Below, piece by piece: positions 17,456 through 26,841 of a stretch of DNA of 64,000 nucleotides. The notes under the pieces are model-generated. The model saw only the letters and a program-made list of their open reading frames with translations, did not search any database and was not told the origin of the DNA. The position numbers and the translations under genes were made by a program. Position 1 is the first letter of the stretch, and each line of letters opens with the position of its first letter. Source of the DNA: Chitinophagaceae bacterium UBA4857 (lineage in GTDB: Bacteria; Bacteroidota; Bacteroidia; Chitinophagales; Chitinophagaceae); contig DHEF01000002.1 of NCBI GenBank assembly GCA_002399735.1, positions 95,886 to 159,885 of the forward strand. The letters are read 5' to 3'.

Positions 17456-17598
17456 ATTCAATTGCTTTACCCTGAAAGCATCACAATAATCCCCTTGTCC
17501 TTGTTACAATGATAAGGAAAATTGTAACAGGCGATAATTGACTATTCCCGCAAAACCCGCTTCCCATCTACCTTAGCTTTAGGCCTTCCGCAGCATTA

Positions 17599-17829
17599 TT
17601 ACATCAACCGCTGCCAGTTTAACCAGCGCAACGCCAATGGGGCCGCAATGTTTAGTTCCTGCAATAAGTTATTAGCTACCGGGTTGCCGGTAAGGTTGGG
17701 TAAACTACCGGCCAAAATATGATGGGTATTGCCGGTTTTAAATTTTTTCCGGTAGATGGTTAAATGAAAGAGGATATTTATTGCTTTGAGGATAATGGCT
17801 GTTTTTATATTATCAGTTTCTAAGCCCGA
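17599..17829 (-). pseudogene. coding-like remnant, unrecognised
   Basis: An uninterrupted 76-codon minus-strand frame without start, reading DNIKTAIILKAINILF, then KTGNTHHILAGSLPNLTGNP and LLQELNIAAPLALRWLNWQ, closed by a stop at 17599. Amino-acid use looks like real protein. The open frame ends four bases from dispersed repeat B, consistent with a gene cut by the repeat. No family recognised. Confidence 0.35.
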
Positions 17830-17833
17830 CTAA

Positions 17834-17903
17834 GGTTTGTGTTTGGATTCGGGCTGCAGTGCAGCTGGTATCGTCTGTTGCGTCGCACACTTGTGCACCT
17901 GTA
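17834..17903 (+). repeat. dispersed palindromic repeat, copy B
   Basis: GTGTTTGGATTCGGGCTGCA, then CAGCTGGTATCGTCTGTTGC and GTCGCACACTTGTG. The first block recurs inverted at 44412-44510; the second matches copies A and C. Confidence 0.65.
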
Positions 17904-18256
17904 ACTATACTCACCAATGTGCAAGTTGCACCCCGACTCGTCGGCGGTACGTTCTGCCGGCTATTAAGCTGTTGGGGTCGTGATGGTATTAATGTATTCC
18001 TATAAAAGGCTCCAGAGCATGCATGTAAAAAATCTTGTAACTGACTTTTACGGTAAAACGGGTAAAAGGCTTAAGCACAAATGTTTTGATTTTATTATGC
18101 AAACATGATTGTTTTTCATTTTACTACTCCCCCAAAGCCTACAAACCGACGTTTTAAAGGCCAATAAGCTGTTAATCCATCAGAAGCTATAAACATAACT
18201 TGCTTTCCAAATATTGGCACTATTTCATGTAAACAGGATTGACTTTGGTTTACCTG

Positions 18257-18640
18257 CCATAGTATATTACAAACATAATCCAGCAGCAGGCGCTATACTA
18301 CATCACATATAAAATGGTACAATTAGTTACGGGTTTCCGCAACTAAAAGGGTATAAAGGGTGGGTATTTATTACCCACCCAATGTTGCCTGCCTGTTGTT
18401 GGGTTGTTCCACCGGTAGCTGCTAGCACGAGTGCTAAAAACTGTTTTTATACTATAAATAGTTTGCTCTTTTGACAACAGTATATTATGGGTATAACAAT
18501 ACAGCAGGCACTACACCGCCATTATATACAAGGTGGTATAATTTGTTACAGAAGGTGTAGCCAAAATGGGTATAAAGTGTAGTAATTTATTGCGAACCCA
18601 AATCTGCTTGTATGCTGTTAGGTAATTGCACTGGTGGCCA
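18257..18640 (+). repeat. two diverged direct repeats of ~165 bases
   Basis: 18257-18425 and 18477-18640 align in order: CAGTATATTA-like start, CAGCAGGC.CTA, GGTA.AATT.GTTAC, GGGTATAAAG.G and CCACCGGT/CACTGGTGG. Copy 1 has a perfect hairpin GGGTGGGTA/TACCCACCC at 18358-18381 that copy 2 has lost. The rest of 17904-18900 shows no gene; a 61-codon minus frame at 18618-18803 has no recognisable protein features. Confidence 0.55.
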
Positions 18641-18900
18641 CAGGAAGGGGGCCATGTTGGGTAAGTGCCACCGGTTTTATAAGGGTATTGGTTGCAACAA
18701 TATAGCTTGGCTTTAGTAGTAATGCCTGTTTAAGCGTAACAGGCAATGGCTTTTTTTCTTTTACAGGTATACTTGCATCGTGAACAGTGTTCCGGCCGGG
18801 CACTGGTAACTTATGCCATGGTACTGCCTGCAGCTAGCTGTTATATGCTTATTTATGAACACACCATGGAATCATATTTATTAATCTAAAATTTTCTTTT

Positions 18901-19302
18901 ATGAAGTTTAAATTCATTGGCGCCATGTTAGCCGTAGTAGCAGCATTCGCCATCACATTTAGTTTAAGTGCGTTTAAAACAGGAGATGCGGAAACAGTTT
19001 CTCAAAAGAGGGTAGCCGTTTCCCCGGTTCTACAGGATTATATATGGGAAATGGTGACAGGAGATCCCGCTGATTCAGCGGATGCGGTGAATCCTGCGAA
19101 TTATCAGTATGTTTCTGATAATACCTTTCCGGGCTGCCCAGGCGAGAATGAAGTAATATGTGCTATTGCTGCTCCTCAGCAAGGAACAGGAGCGCCAAGT
19201 TTATCATTGCCTCAAATTGATGCAGCTAAAAGATTATCCATAGGGAATGCTTTGCGCACTTTATCGGATGAAACGAATGTGGTGCATTTAAAAGCTGAAT
19301 AA
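18901..19302 (+). CDS. small exported Cys-containing protein
   Basis: 133 residues with a signal peptide (MKFKFIGAMLAVVAAFAITF), a short Asp/Ala-rich middle and the segment NYQYVSDNTFPGCPGENEVICAIA with two Cys, followed by a polar tail. Small exported proteins with a CxG...VCA segment are widespread in Bacteroidota and often numerous, but function is unknown to me. It converges on the tlpA-susC-susD operon and shares its terminator. The two cysteines and the TlpA-like thioredoxin in the neighbouring operon invite the idea of a redox substrate or a secreted ligand; that is speculation. Confidence 0.65.
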   Translation: MKFKFIGAMLAVVAAFAITFSLSAFKTGDAETVSQKRVAVSPVLQDYIWEMVTGDPADSADAVNPANYQYVSDNTFPGCPGENEVICAIAAPQQGTGAPSLSLPQIDAAKRLSIGNALRTLSDETNVVHLKAE

Positions 19303-19320
19303 ATGAAGAATAGGAAGATA

Positions 19321-19353
19321 AAAACTGCCACCAAAATCTGGTGGCAGTTTTTT
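19321..19353. terminator. bidirectional terminator
   Basis: AAAACTGCCACCA, five-base loop, TGGTGGCAGTTTT followed by more T. A perfect 13-bp stem between convergent genes, serving both strands. Confidence 0.92.
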
Positions 19354-19363
19354 ATTGGCTTTT

Positions 19364-20731
19364 TTATCGACTGTTTTGTTGAATTCCGGTAAGTTGAATG
19401 ACGGAGTAAGGAATCATGGAAGCATACAATAAAGAGCCGGATGGTAATGTGTAGATTACGTTATTTACTTTACGGATAGGCGTTACTAACAGCTCCGGTT
19501 CAAACGAAAAGCGCCGTAAATCCTGCCAGCGTAAACCGGAGCGGAAACATAGTTGTTTCCTTCTTTCGTTTAATACAAACATCAGTGCTTCTTTAGCGTT
19601 TTGTGTCTCATAATTTGCATATTCCCCTCTTTTCCACCTGCGTTGAAGTAAGTGGTTTACATACCCTAGTCCTTCTTGTATACGCCCTTCTCTGACAGCT
19701 GTTTCAGCGGCAATCAATAATACTTCATCTACCGCAAGACCGTTAAAACGGATGGCGGTTCTGGAGCCGTTGTAATTACCTTTAAAATAATAACTGTTGT
19801 CCGAATTTCTTGCAAAAAACACCTGTTTACGTAAGTCGTTTGGAGCATACATAGCCAGTAAAACGGTATCAACTTTGGCTAACTGGTAGCGCAACACATT
19901 TGCATTGGTACCACCAGAACTGCCACAATGAAAAATAACCTCTACATTTCTGGCGGGAACAGGTGCGATATTCCCTGCGTTAAGTTCGTTGTAATCAAGT
20001 ACCTGGTTGTATAATTGTAAACTTTGTGTTGCTGCCTCATAAGCCATTTTGTAGGCACGCATCGATAATGCAACTCTCGCCAGTAGCGCATAAGCAGCTG
20101 GCCTGCTGGGACGGGTAACATAATTGATTGAAATCGGCAATAATGCAATGGCAGTTTCCAGATCGGCAATGATTAATTGGTAAGTGTCGGCAAGGCTAGC
20201 CCTTACAGTGGGTGCGTTGATGTCCGATGTTAAACGTAATGGAATGCCAGGTGTTGTAGGAGCTAGTTCCGTATTATAGGGCATGGCCCAGGTGACAGCT
20301 GTATTAAAAAGAATCCAGGCCCTGAAAAAATGCGCCTGCCCTTTTATATCATTCCTGGTAGCTATATCCTGGTCTTTAATTTTTTCCAGTTGCTCCAATA
20401 CCAGTGTTGGGTATAATAAATTCCGGTAATGTAAACGCCAGCCATCCTGAAGCTGGATATCACCTGCTTGACTGTCCCATAAATAGGCACGTTGATTAGC
20501 TTCATTCTGCGCATTAAAATCAGTGGTGGTGAGATAATAATTATCACTTCCTACCTCGGTTTGGGGAATATAACCGTCGTTTAGGTAGGAGTCGTTATTT
20601 AGCAGGTTTTGCAGGGCCGACAACTGGACGGGTTCCACCAGTTTTTTATCAGGCTTAACATCCAGTTGTTTTTGGCAGGATATAAGTAAAAGGCAAATGC
20701 TTGCTAATAGTATTAATTTTCTTTTTTGCAT
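19364..20731 (-). CDS. SusD/RagB-family lipoprotein
   Basis: 455 residues, lipobox LLISC (Cys ~19). SusD features: LDVKPDKKLVEPVQLSALQN, a helix ending GQAHFFRAWILFNTAVTWA, PAAYALLARVALSMRAYKMA, VDEVLLIAAETAVREGRIQE and LMFVLNERRKQLCFRSGLRW. It follows susC after nine bases and ends the tlpA-susC-susD operon. Shorter than glycan SusD proteins and with no glycoside hydrolase nearby, so the cargo could be peptide or another nutrient (inference). Confidence 0.88.
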   Translation of the reverse strand: MQKRKLILLASICLLLISCQKQLDVKPDKKLVEPVQLSALQNLLNNDSYLNDGYIPQTEVGSDNYYLTTTDFNAQNEANQRAYLWDSQAGDIQLQDGWRLHYRNLLYPTLVLEQLEKIKDQDIATRNDIKGQAHFFRAWILFNTAVTWAMPYNTELAPTTPGIPLRLTSDINAPTVRASLADTYQLIIADLETAIALLPISINYVTRPSRPAAYALLARVALSMRAYKMAYEAATQSLQLYNQVLDYNELNAGNIAPVPARNVEVIFHCGSSGGTNANVLRYQLAKVDTVLLAMYAPNDLRKQVFFARNSDNSYYFKGNYNGSRTAIRFNGLAVDEVLLIAAETAVREGRIQEGLGYVNHLLQRRWKRGEYANYETQNAKEALMFVLNERRKQLCFRSGLRWQDLRRFSFEPELLVTPIRKVNNVIYTLPSGSLLYASMIPYSVIQLTGIQQNSR

Positions 20732-20740
20732 AAATTAATT

Positions 20741-23700
20741 TTAAATGATTATACGAATGCCAATGGCAATTCTTTTGGGTATTGGCGCTCCTCCTGTATC
20801 GGGATCTAAACGCTGGCGGGTTGCTCGCCAGAGAATGCCCAGGTTGGATGCGTTTACAGATAATGCCATTTCCCTTACCGGTAATCGTTTATAAGTTTGT
20901 TTTGTAAAACTGTAGTTGAGGTGTACATATTGTAATCGTATATGATCTCCGCGTTCTACTACTGCCGTGGAGGCATTATAAAACTGATCCCTTTGTGCAT
21001 TTACAGGATAAATCATGGATGGAATAGTTGTATATAACTCGTCACCCGGTTGTTGCCATCTTTTCTGGTAATCAGGGTAGGCCTCTAATGCCTCAGCTGC
21101 TCCCTGAAATAATCTTTGATAATGTACACCGTTGCGTCTGTTAAAATAATGACCTAGCGAATAGGTTATGTTAAAAGACAGGGTTAACTTTTTTACCTGT
21201 AACTGGTGATGCATGGCACCGAAATAAACTGGTCTGGCAGGTCCGGAAAATACCTGGTTTTCCAGATTTCCGGGATTAAGTATTTGAGAATAATCTTCAC
21301 TTATTGCTCCATTCACAAAGCCCTGTGGGTTTCCGTTAATACCACTTAAACCGGCATAGGGGTAAGAAATAATCAGGTAAGCCTCCCGTCCTACAATGGG
21401 CGTTAAACCCGATCCATCATTGATATAGGACAGCGGCGGATAGTAATATTTTTTCACCTTGGTAGTATTATAGGAAAAAAGCAACCCCGTTTGCCATTGT
21501 ACTACTCCCTGTAATAAAATGGCGTTTAGTTGTATATCCAGGCCTCGGGTGCCAATCTGGCCTATGTTCTTGGTAATGCTTTCTCCAACACCCAATGTTA
21601 AATCTGCGGGAATAGGGGCAATCAGGTCGGTACAGTTTTTATAATAAAAATCAATACTTCCTGTCAGCTTTTTGTTTTTGCTGCCAAAATCCAAGGCAAT
21701 ATTGGTTTGTCCAACTTGCTCCCATCTGAGTTGTGGGTTGGGTACATTGTCAACAAAAGACATGGGTAAATTACTACTGCTGGGTGAAACCGAATACCGC
21801 AGCGTTAAAACCCCGGCAATGGTATTATTAACATTTCCCTGGTAGCCATAACTCATACGTAATTTCAGAAAAGGAAGTGCGGAAAATTTGTAGAATGGCT
21901 CAGCTGAAATATCCCAGCCGGCCCCGGCTGACCATAATGGTTTCCATTGATTATTTGTCTTTACGCCAAACAGGTTCGATCCATCCCGGCGTGCACTGGC
22001 TGTTAAAAAATACCTGGTTTTATGGGTATAGGTTACATTGCCGTATAAAGAAACAAAGCGGTTGGCAAGCTGTCCCGCCAGCATGTTATTAGGTACCGCT
22101 GCCCAGCCGCCGTTATATAAAGGATATTGTCTTACAAAATCCATATTAGCATAGGTTAAAACATCGGGATCGTAACCATAATGGGTGCGTCCGAATTGTT
22201 CGCTGTCCTGGGCACGGTATTCTGCACCCAGTAATCCTTTAATATGGTACTGCCTTCCTTGTTGGTCCAGATTGAGTTGGCCACGGATTGCCTGTAAGCG
22301 TTGCAGGTTACTTTCTCTTTCCTGGATGGCGCTGTAAGGAATGGCACTTTCCTGGTAACTGCCGCCCGGCGGGGTATAGGTATTTACCAGGTTCCTTACA
22401 TGGTAGGATTGAGGGTCGTATAAAATTTCTTTTTGACTGTTCACACGTTGGTGTTGGTATTGTACTTCTATTTGAACACCTTTTGTAATACGGTATTGGG
22501 CAATCAGGTTTAATAATAAGTCCTGTTGGCTTCTGTTATCTTTTGCCCGTGACATATCCTCCAGTGGAACATAATGCCAATCCAATAACCGGCCCCCGCC
22601 AACCGTATCAATATAAGCCGGGCGATAATCCCTGGGATAGGTGAGAGCCTGGCCTGCATCATCTTTCAATTGGGCATAGGGCCATCGGTAGGGTATAGAT
22701 TGGTTTTGCCGCACTTGCCTGCTAACAATGTATAGGATGCCGGTTTGTAATTCCAGTTTAGGCGTAACCCGGAAAGTAGTATGTTGTTTCAGGCTGATAC
22801 GGTTACTTTCATTAAAACGGTATTGATCTTCTATTTCGTCGTAACCGGCCGAGAAATAATGATTCATCTGGTGATTACCACCACTTAAGTTAAGGGCATA
22901 CTGCCGGGATAAAGAACTTTGGTGTAAGTATCGGTTAATATCCTTTCGGAAATCCTGTTGCCTTAAATAGTTAATTTGTTCCTGGGCACTGGCCGGGTCT
23001 AAAGTTCCGTTGCGTTGGCGATGCAATATTTCAGCCACCGGTGGATTAATAACATTAATAGCATTATTTTGAAGATTGGCATCATAATAACCCTGGTTAA
23101 ATAACTGGGTTTGCAAGTCAATAAACTCCGTGGAAGGCATACGGGGCATATAGTACAGGTCTGGTTTAAAGCCCAGTTGTGCATTGCTGGTTAAGCTGAT
23201 AGTGATGGGGCGGTTATACTGGCCTTTTTTGGTAGTAATCACAATTACGCCATTACCTGCCTTTGCTCCCCAGATAGAGGCTGCAGCCGCATCTTTTAAT
23301 ACGGTTATGGTAAGCACATCATTGGGGTTAATATTGTCAAGCGTTCCCTCATACGGAAAGTTATCCAGCACAATCAGGGGTTCCTGGGCGCCATAAGCCT
23401 GGCTAAGCGTACTTAGCCCCCTCACCATAACCCCACCGGTACGTCCAAGGGGGCGGCCGGTACCAGCCACGGAAAGCATGCCGCTTACCATCCCGTCCAG
23501 GCGTTCTGTAATCGTAGTCGTAATGCGTTCAGATAGTCTTTCATTACTGATGATGCCTACACTGCCGGTTACCGCTGTGGAGCGAATTTTTTCATACCCG
23601 GTATTTACTACTACTTCATCCATTTCCTGTAATCGTGGGGTAAGTATCACCCGCATAACTGTACCAGTAATTGGTACGGGTATTTTCTGCGGGTAATAGC

Positions 23701-23935
23701 CGGTATGGGTAATTACGAGGGTATCGGCAAACGGCACCATCGGCAAAATGAATTGTCCCTTGGCATTGGTACGGGTCATTTTTGAAAACATTTGGTAGGC
23801 AACTGATACGCCGCTTAACGGCATAAGCGTTGTTTCCTGTAACACTGTTCCCTGTAGATGGATACTGTCAGGGTTGTTTTGTGCGTTGACTTGTGCAACA
23901 ATAAATAGTAAAAGCAGAAAAAGATATTTTTTCAT
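20741..23935 (-). CDS. SusC/RagA-family TonB-dependent transporter
   Basis: 1064 residues from the ATG at 23935 (MKKYLFLLLLFIVAQVNAQ signal peptide; upstream codons to 23962 are unnecessary). Carboxypeptidase-regulatory-like domain (SIHLQGTVLQETTLMPLSGV), hinge EMDEVVVNTGYEKIRS, plug with PLIVLDNFPYEG and AASIWGAKAGNGVIVITTKK, then a barrel ending RIAIGIRIII. The plug carries a NTGYEKI hinge instead of the usual GYGTQ form, a variant common in TlpA-linked SusC genes. It sits between a TlpA-like gene (20 bases upstream) and susD. Confidence 0.9.
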   Translation of the reverse strand: MKKYLFLLLLFIVAQVNAQNNPDSIHLQGTVLQETTLMPLSGVSVAYQMFSKMTRTNAKGQFILPMVPFADTLVITHTGYYPQKIPVPITGTVMRVILTPRLQEMDEVVVNTGYEKIRSTAVTGSVGIISNERLSERITTTITERLDGMVSGMLSVAGTGRPLGRTGGVMVRGLSTLSQAYGAQEPLIVLDNFPYEGTLDNINPNDVLTITVLKDAAAASIWGAKAGNGVIVITTKKGQYNRPITISLTSNAQLGFKPDLYYMPRMPSTEFIDLQTQLFNQGYYDANLQNNAINVINPPVAEILHRQRNGTLDPASAQEQINYLRQQDFRKDINRYLHQSSLSRQYALNLSGGNHQMNHYFSAGYDEIEDQYRFNESNRISLKQHTTFRVTPKLELQTGILYIVSRQVRQNQSIPYRWPYAQLKDDAGQALTYPRDYRPAYIDTVGGGRLLDWHYVPLEDMSRAKDNRSQQDLLLNLIAQYRITKGVQIEVQYQHQRVNSQKEILYDPQSYHVRNLVNTYTPPGGSYQESAIPYSAIQERESNLQRLQAIRGQLNLDQQGRQYHIKGLLGAEYRAQDSEQFGRTHYGYDPDVLTYANMDFVRQYPLYNGGWAAVPNNMLAGQLANRFVSLYGNVTYTHKTRYFLTASARRDGSNLFGVKTNNQWKPLWSAGAGWDISAEPFYKFSALPFLKLRMSYGYQGNVNNTIAGVLTLRYSVSPSSSNLPMSFVDNVPNPQLRWEQVGQTNIALDFGSKNKKLTGSIDFYYKNCTDLIAPIPADLTLGVGESITKNIGQIGTRGLDIQLNAILLQGVVQWQTGLLFSYNTTKVKKYYYPPLSYINDGSGLTPIVGREAYLIISYPYAGLSGINGNPQGFVNGAISEDYSQILNPGNLENQVFSGPARPVYFGAMHHQLQVKKLTLSFNITYSLGHYFNRRNGVHYQRLFQGAAEALEAYPDYQKRWQQPGDELYTTIPSMIYPVNAQRDQFYNASTAVVERGDHIRLQYVHLNYSFTKQTYKRLPVREMALSVNASNLGILWRATRQRLDPDTGGAPIPKRIAIGIRIII

Positions 23936-23955
23936 AAACAGTAATTTTTTTATCT

Positions 23956-25230
23956 CTAACATTCGGTTAAAACAAAAACCAATCTTTCCAACCCGGACGT
24001 GTCAGTTCTTTTTTCTATGCGGCCATACAGCCCAAAATGTTTGTCAATATCCAGTTTAAACTGCCGTAGGATAACGGCGGGGTCGGTATCCATGGGCCAG
24101 GTAGATTGATAACTAAAACTGTGCTGTTGATCCCATTCAGCACGGTTTACTATTTTGGTGGGTAGGTAAAGGCTGGTATCGGACACTTCCAGTTGCCGGT
24201 GTTGCGGATATAGGGTAAACCGTAGGTTAATGTCCGGCATACAGATATAATACATGCGCAGTATATTGGCATTAATCACATAAAAGCGTTTTTGCCGGGT
24301 GGTACTATCGGTATAAAAGCCATATTGTTCGGCCAGGCCGGGTAGCCGGGCGGTAAACAGGGTGTTGTCCGTAATGGGCTGCACAGGCTGGTTACCGGTA
24401 TAATAGGTAAGTGGTTGTTTTTTGTCAAAGGGGAGATCATATTTCATAATCCAGTGACTGGTACGATGCTCCTGCATTTGTTGTAGATAGGTGGGTTTAA
24501 GGTATTCACTACCGGTAAATGCGGTTATTACCTGGTTGGTGTCAACCCATACCACATGGGAAATAAAGGTATGGGGGAATAATTGGCGTAAAAGAGTGTC
24601 CTCAATAACAATGGGCAGTTGTATGCCGTTTAAAAATTTCCTTTGGTTAAATACTTTCAGGGTTCTGTCTTTGTCGGTAATACTGGTCACCGTGATCACT
24701 TGTAAGGCATCGGGATATTGCTTTTGCAGGCTGTCCAGCGTAGGCAGGCTTAACAGGCAACTGGCGCAGGATGTCTCCCAAAAATCAAATAGTAACATTT
24801 TTCCTTTCAAATCCTTCAACCGTATCACCGTATCCTTATAATTAACCAAACCTGTCAGTGTAATATCCGGCAGCGTATCGCCAATGGTAAGCGGACGTAT
24901 AGCTGGTGTGCTGCTAATGGCAGGTGTAACCTGTTGCCCGCCTGGCAGTGGCTGTAGCTGTATGCTAAGCCGGCCACGGGCATTATTGGTAACAGTAGCA
25001 GTAATATACCCCACGGCGCTGATGCGCAGGCTATCGGTAGCATAGGTATGGGAAAAGCTAAAACGGCCGCTGGGGCTGGTGTAGTGGTGTTGCCCGGTAC
25101 GCAGCAGGGTTACCCTGGCCTGGGTTATGGGCTTGCCCTGTATATCGTGTACCTGGCCGGTAATGGTTAGCCGCTGGCAACTGCTTAGTAGTGGGCATAG
25201 CAGGGCCAGTAAGCAAATAACTGTTTTCAT
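23956..25230 (-). CDS. lipoprotein with carboxypeptidase-like and TlpA thioredoxin domains
   Basis: 424 residues from the ATG at 25230, giving signal peptide MKTVICLLALLCPLLSSC with a lipobox; a longer frame to 25332 runs into repeat C and is rejected. Residues ~22-90 form a CarboxypepD-reg-like domain (LTITGQVHDIQGKPITQARV). The thioredoxin fold (~110-250) has FDFWETSCASCLLSLP, an active Cys-x-x-Cys. The last ~170 residues are unassigned. It is first in an operon with susC and susD. An outer-membrane or periplasmic thiol-disulfide enzyme tied to one transporter suggests a Cys-containing or metal-peptide cargo (inference). Confidence 0.82.
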   Translation of the reverse strand: MKTVICLLALLCPLLSSCQRLTITGQVHDIQGKPITQARVTLLRTGQHHYTSPSGRFSFSHTYATDSLRISAVGYITATVTNNARGRLSIQLQPLPGGQQVTPAISSTPAIRPLTIGDTLPDITLTGLVNYKDTVIRLKDLKGKMLLFDFWETSCASCLLSLPTLDSLQKQYPDALQVITVTSITDKDRTLKVFNQRKFLNGIQLPIVIEDTLLRQLFPHTFISHVVWVDTNQVITAFTGSEYLKPTYLQQMQEHRTSHWIMKYDLPFDKKQPLTYYTGNQPVQPITDNTLFTARLPGLAEQYGFYTDSTTRQKRFYVINANILRMYYICMPDINLRFTLYPQHRQLEVSDTSLYLPTKIVNRAEWDQQHSFSYQSTWPMDTDPAVILRQFKLDIDKHFGLYGRIEKRTDTSGLERLVFVLTEC

Positions 25231-25291
25231 TTGCAGTGTAGTTAAGGGTAAATAATAAGGTTGGGCGGGGGAGGGTATAACTTTTTTGTTA

Positions 25292-25344
25292 CGGGCTGCA
25301 GTGCTACTGGCATCGCCTGTTGTGTCACTCACTTCATCGTTCAG
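25292..25344 (+). repeat. dispersed palindromic repeat, copy C
   Basis: GGGCTGCAGTGCTACTGGCA followed by TCGCCTGTTGTGTCACTCAC, matching copies A and B in the same orientation. It lies just upstream of the TlpA-like lipoprotein gene. Confidence 0.65.
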
Positions 25345-25654
25345 TAATACTAATCAACAGGCTAACGCCAGCTTTAAGCTTTCTGCTTTTAGCGTTAAGC
25401 CCTCAAAAAATAGCTACTAATCGCGGCTTTAACGGCATGAGAAAAAAGTTATAGCCCGGGTAACTATACCGGTTGCTTGGGTTTTTTGGCAAACAGGGTT
25501 TGCAGTAAGTGTAATGTTTTGTGGTAAATAAAAACTTGCATAGTATGGGTTTAAGGCCGCTTAGCAAGTCTCGCAGGTAAGTAGGTAAACACAAAGGCGT
25601 GGAACCCTACTTACCGCTTTTGAGGTACTGGTATACCTAGGAACAAATAAGAGG

Positions 25655-25674
25655 GCCCACGCCTTAGCGTGGGC
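25655..25674. other. isolated GC hairpin near island edge
   Basis: GCCCACGC CTTA GCGTGGGC, a perfect 8-bp stem. Only one copy, so not a CRISPR repeat. Nothing else supported in 25345-25900 apart from this and A+T-rich sequence leading into the accessory island. Confidence 0.5.
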
Positions 25675-25900
25675 ATTCAACTTATTATCTCGTTCCTATT
25701 AAAAATTACCAGTTTTCAAAAGCGAGACACTAAGCGAATGCTTCAATTAGTTAGTGAAGTATCGCAAATGTATTAAATTCTGAAAACGTATCACTTTTTA
25801 AATGATAGATTTCATTAGCCAAATATAATGAATAAAATCGAGTGCGCATTATAAACCTATTTTATTTTACTACATAATATCCACATTCACTAAAAAAGTG

Positions 25901-26443
25901 ATGGATGTTAATCTTACCTCAGTAGAAATTCTTGATGCACTTTCGCAAAAAATAAAGTTATTTATAGAAAGAAAAGAGGTTTCAAGAAGAGAAATTGCTC
26001 GTATTAGTACCATAGCTGAATCTACTGTTAGGTCATTAATTAACGGAAGAACAAATATTGAGCTTTCGACATTGACAAAACTAAAGTTAGCTTTTAATAT
26101 AGAAGTTATTGATTTGATAATTAGGAAAACAAAACTATCAGATTTATCAAGTGTAGTAATTGAAAAAGGATTACTCAAAAAGGATATAATACAAGAACAG
26201 AAAAAGCTTGGAGATAGATTAGATGAATTAAGAGAATTTAGAGGTATTGATCCTCAAACTTTAAGTATCATTTCATATAATATTGATTATAGTGACACTA
26301 TCAAATACCTGAAAGGTAAAAAAAATATAAGCTTGATTACAATCATAAAACTTGCGAATGGACTTGAGGTAGATTTAGCCACTATTTTTAACTACGATGG
26401 AAAAATGCCGTCTAATAAGTTTGTGGGGAATGTAAAAAAATAA
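25901..26443 (+). CDS. double-XRE helix-turn-helix regulator
   Basis: 180 residues from the ATG at 25901 (a GTG three bases earlier is not needed). Two HTH domains: residues ~10-70 (ALSQKIKLFIERKEVSRREI, STIAESTVRSLINGRTNIE) and ~98-165 (KLGDRLDELREFRGIDPQTL, DTIKYLKGKKNISLI, IIKLANGLEVDLATIF). No ligand domain. It is the only obvious DNA-binding regulator in the island, and five downstream cassettes share a promoter with a 10-bp palindrome; control by this protein is possible but unproven. Markedly A+T-rich. Confidence 0.75.
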   Translation: MDVNLTSVEILDALSQKIKLFIERKEVSRREIARISTIAESTVRSLINGRTNIELSTLTKLKLAFNIEVIDLIIRKTKLSDLSSVVIEKGLLKKDIIQEQKKLGDRLDELREFRGIDPQTLSIISYNIDYSDTIKYLKGKKNISLITIIKLANGLEVDLATIFNYDGKMPSNKFVGNVKK

Positions 26444-26576
26444 AAATCCCTTAATAATCCTTTCTTTAATTTCCCACTTAATTGGTGTTTTACGGTTTAC
26501 CGTAAATAGGCCATTTTTGGGGTAAATATCATCCTGGCCAAACATATACCCAGTCACAAATAATTTTCACCGGATT

Positions 26577-26820
26577 ATTTCAGATTTTCAAAAATTATAA
26601 TATCTTAGCAAAGCACAACCACTTATTTTACAACGGAACCCCATTAACGAACCATTAAACTTAAACTGCTTGCAGTATATTACACAATTGTATTTCATTT
26701 GACAAAAAAACGTATTGTCCTAATGAAAATACAAAAATCGCAATACTAAATTATTGATTTTTAACAGTAATATTTTTTAGTATGTTGCGTTTAATAACAT
26801 AAATACATGAGTAAGCAGCA
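26577..26820 (+). promoter_or_regulatory. shared promoter/leader module, copy 1
   Basis: TATCTTAG at 26601-26608 with TTTC 19 bases upstream, then AGCACAACC, then CCCCATTAACGAACCATTAA at 26639 followed by ACTTAAACTGCTTGCA and an A+T-rich stretch up to the PLD-nuclease gene. It aligns with modules at 32621, 38545 and 41048 and, interrupted, at 35418. In this copy the palindrome is weakened (CTTAGCAAAG). Confidence 0.75.
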
Positions 26821-26841
26821 ATACAAAACGACACTACCAAA

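Noticed and set aside
18618..18803. 61-codon minus frame
   Set aside because: Lies largely in a duplicated non-coding repeat; no signal peptide, motif or start context.
25403..25594. 63-codon minus frame upstream of the TlpA operon
   Set aside because: No protein-like features; possible leader peptide but no evidence.
25655..25674. CRISPR repeat
   Set aside because: Single hairpin, no repeat-spacer periodicity and no cas genes.
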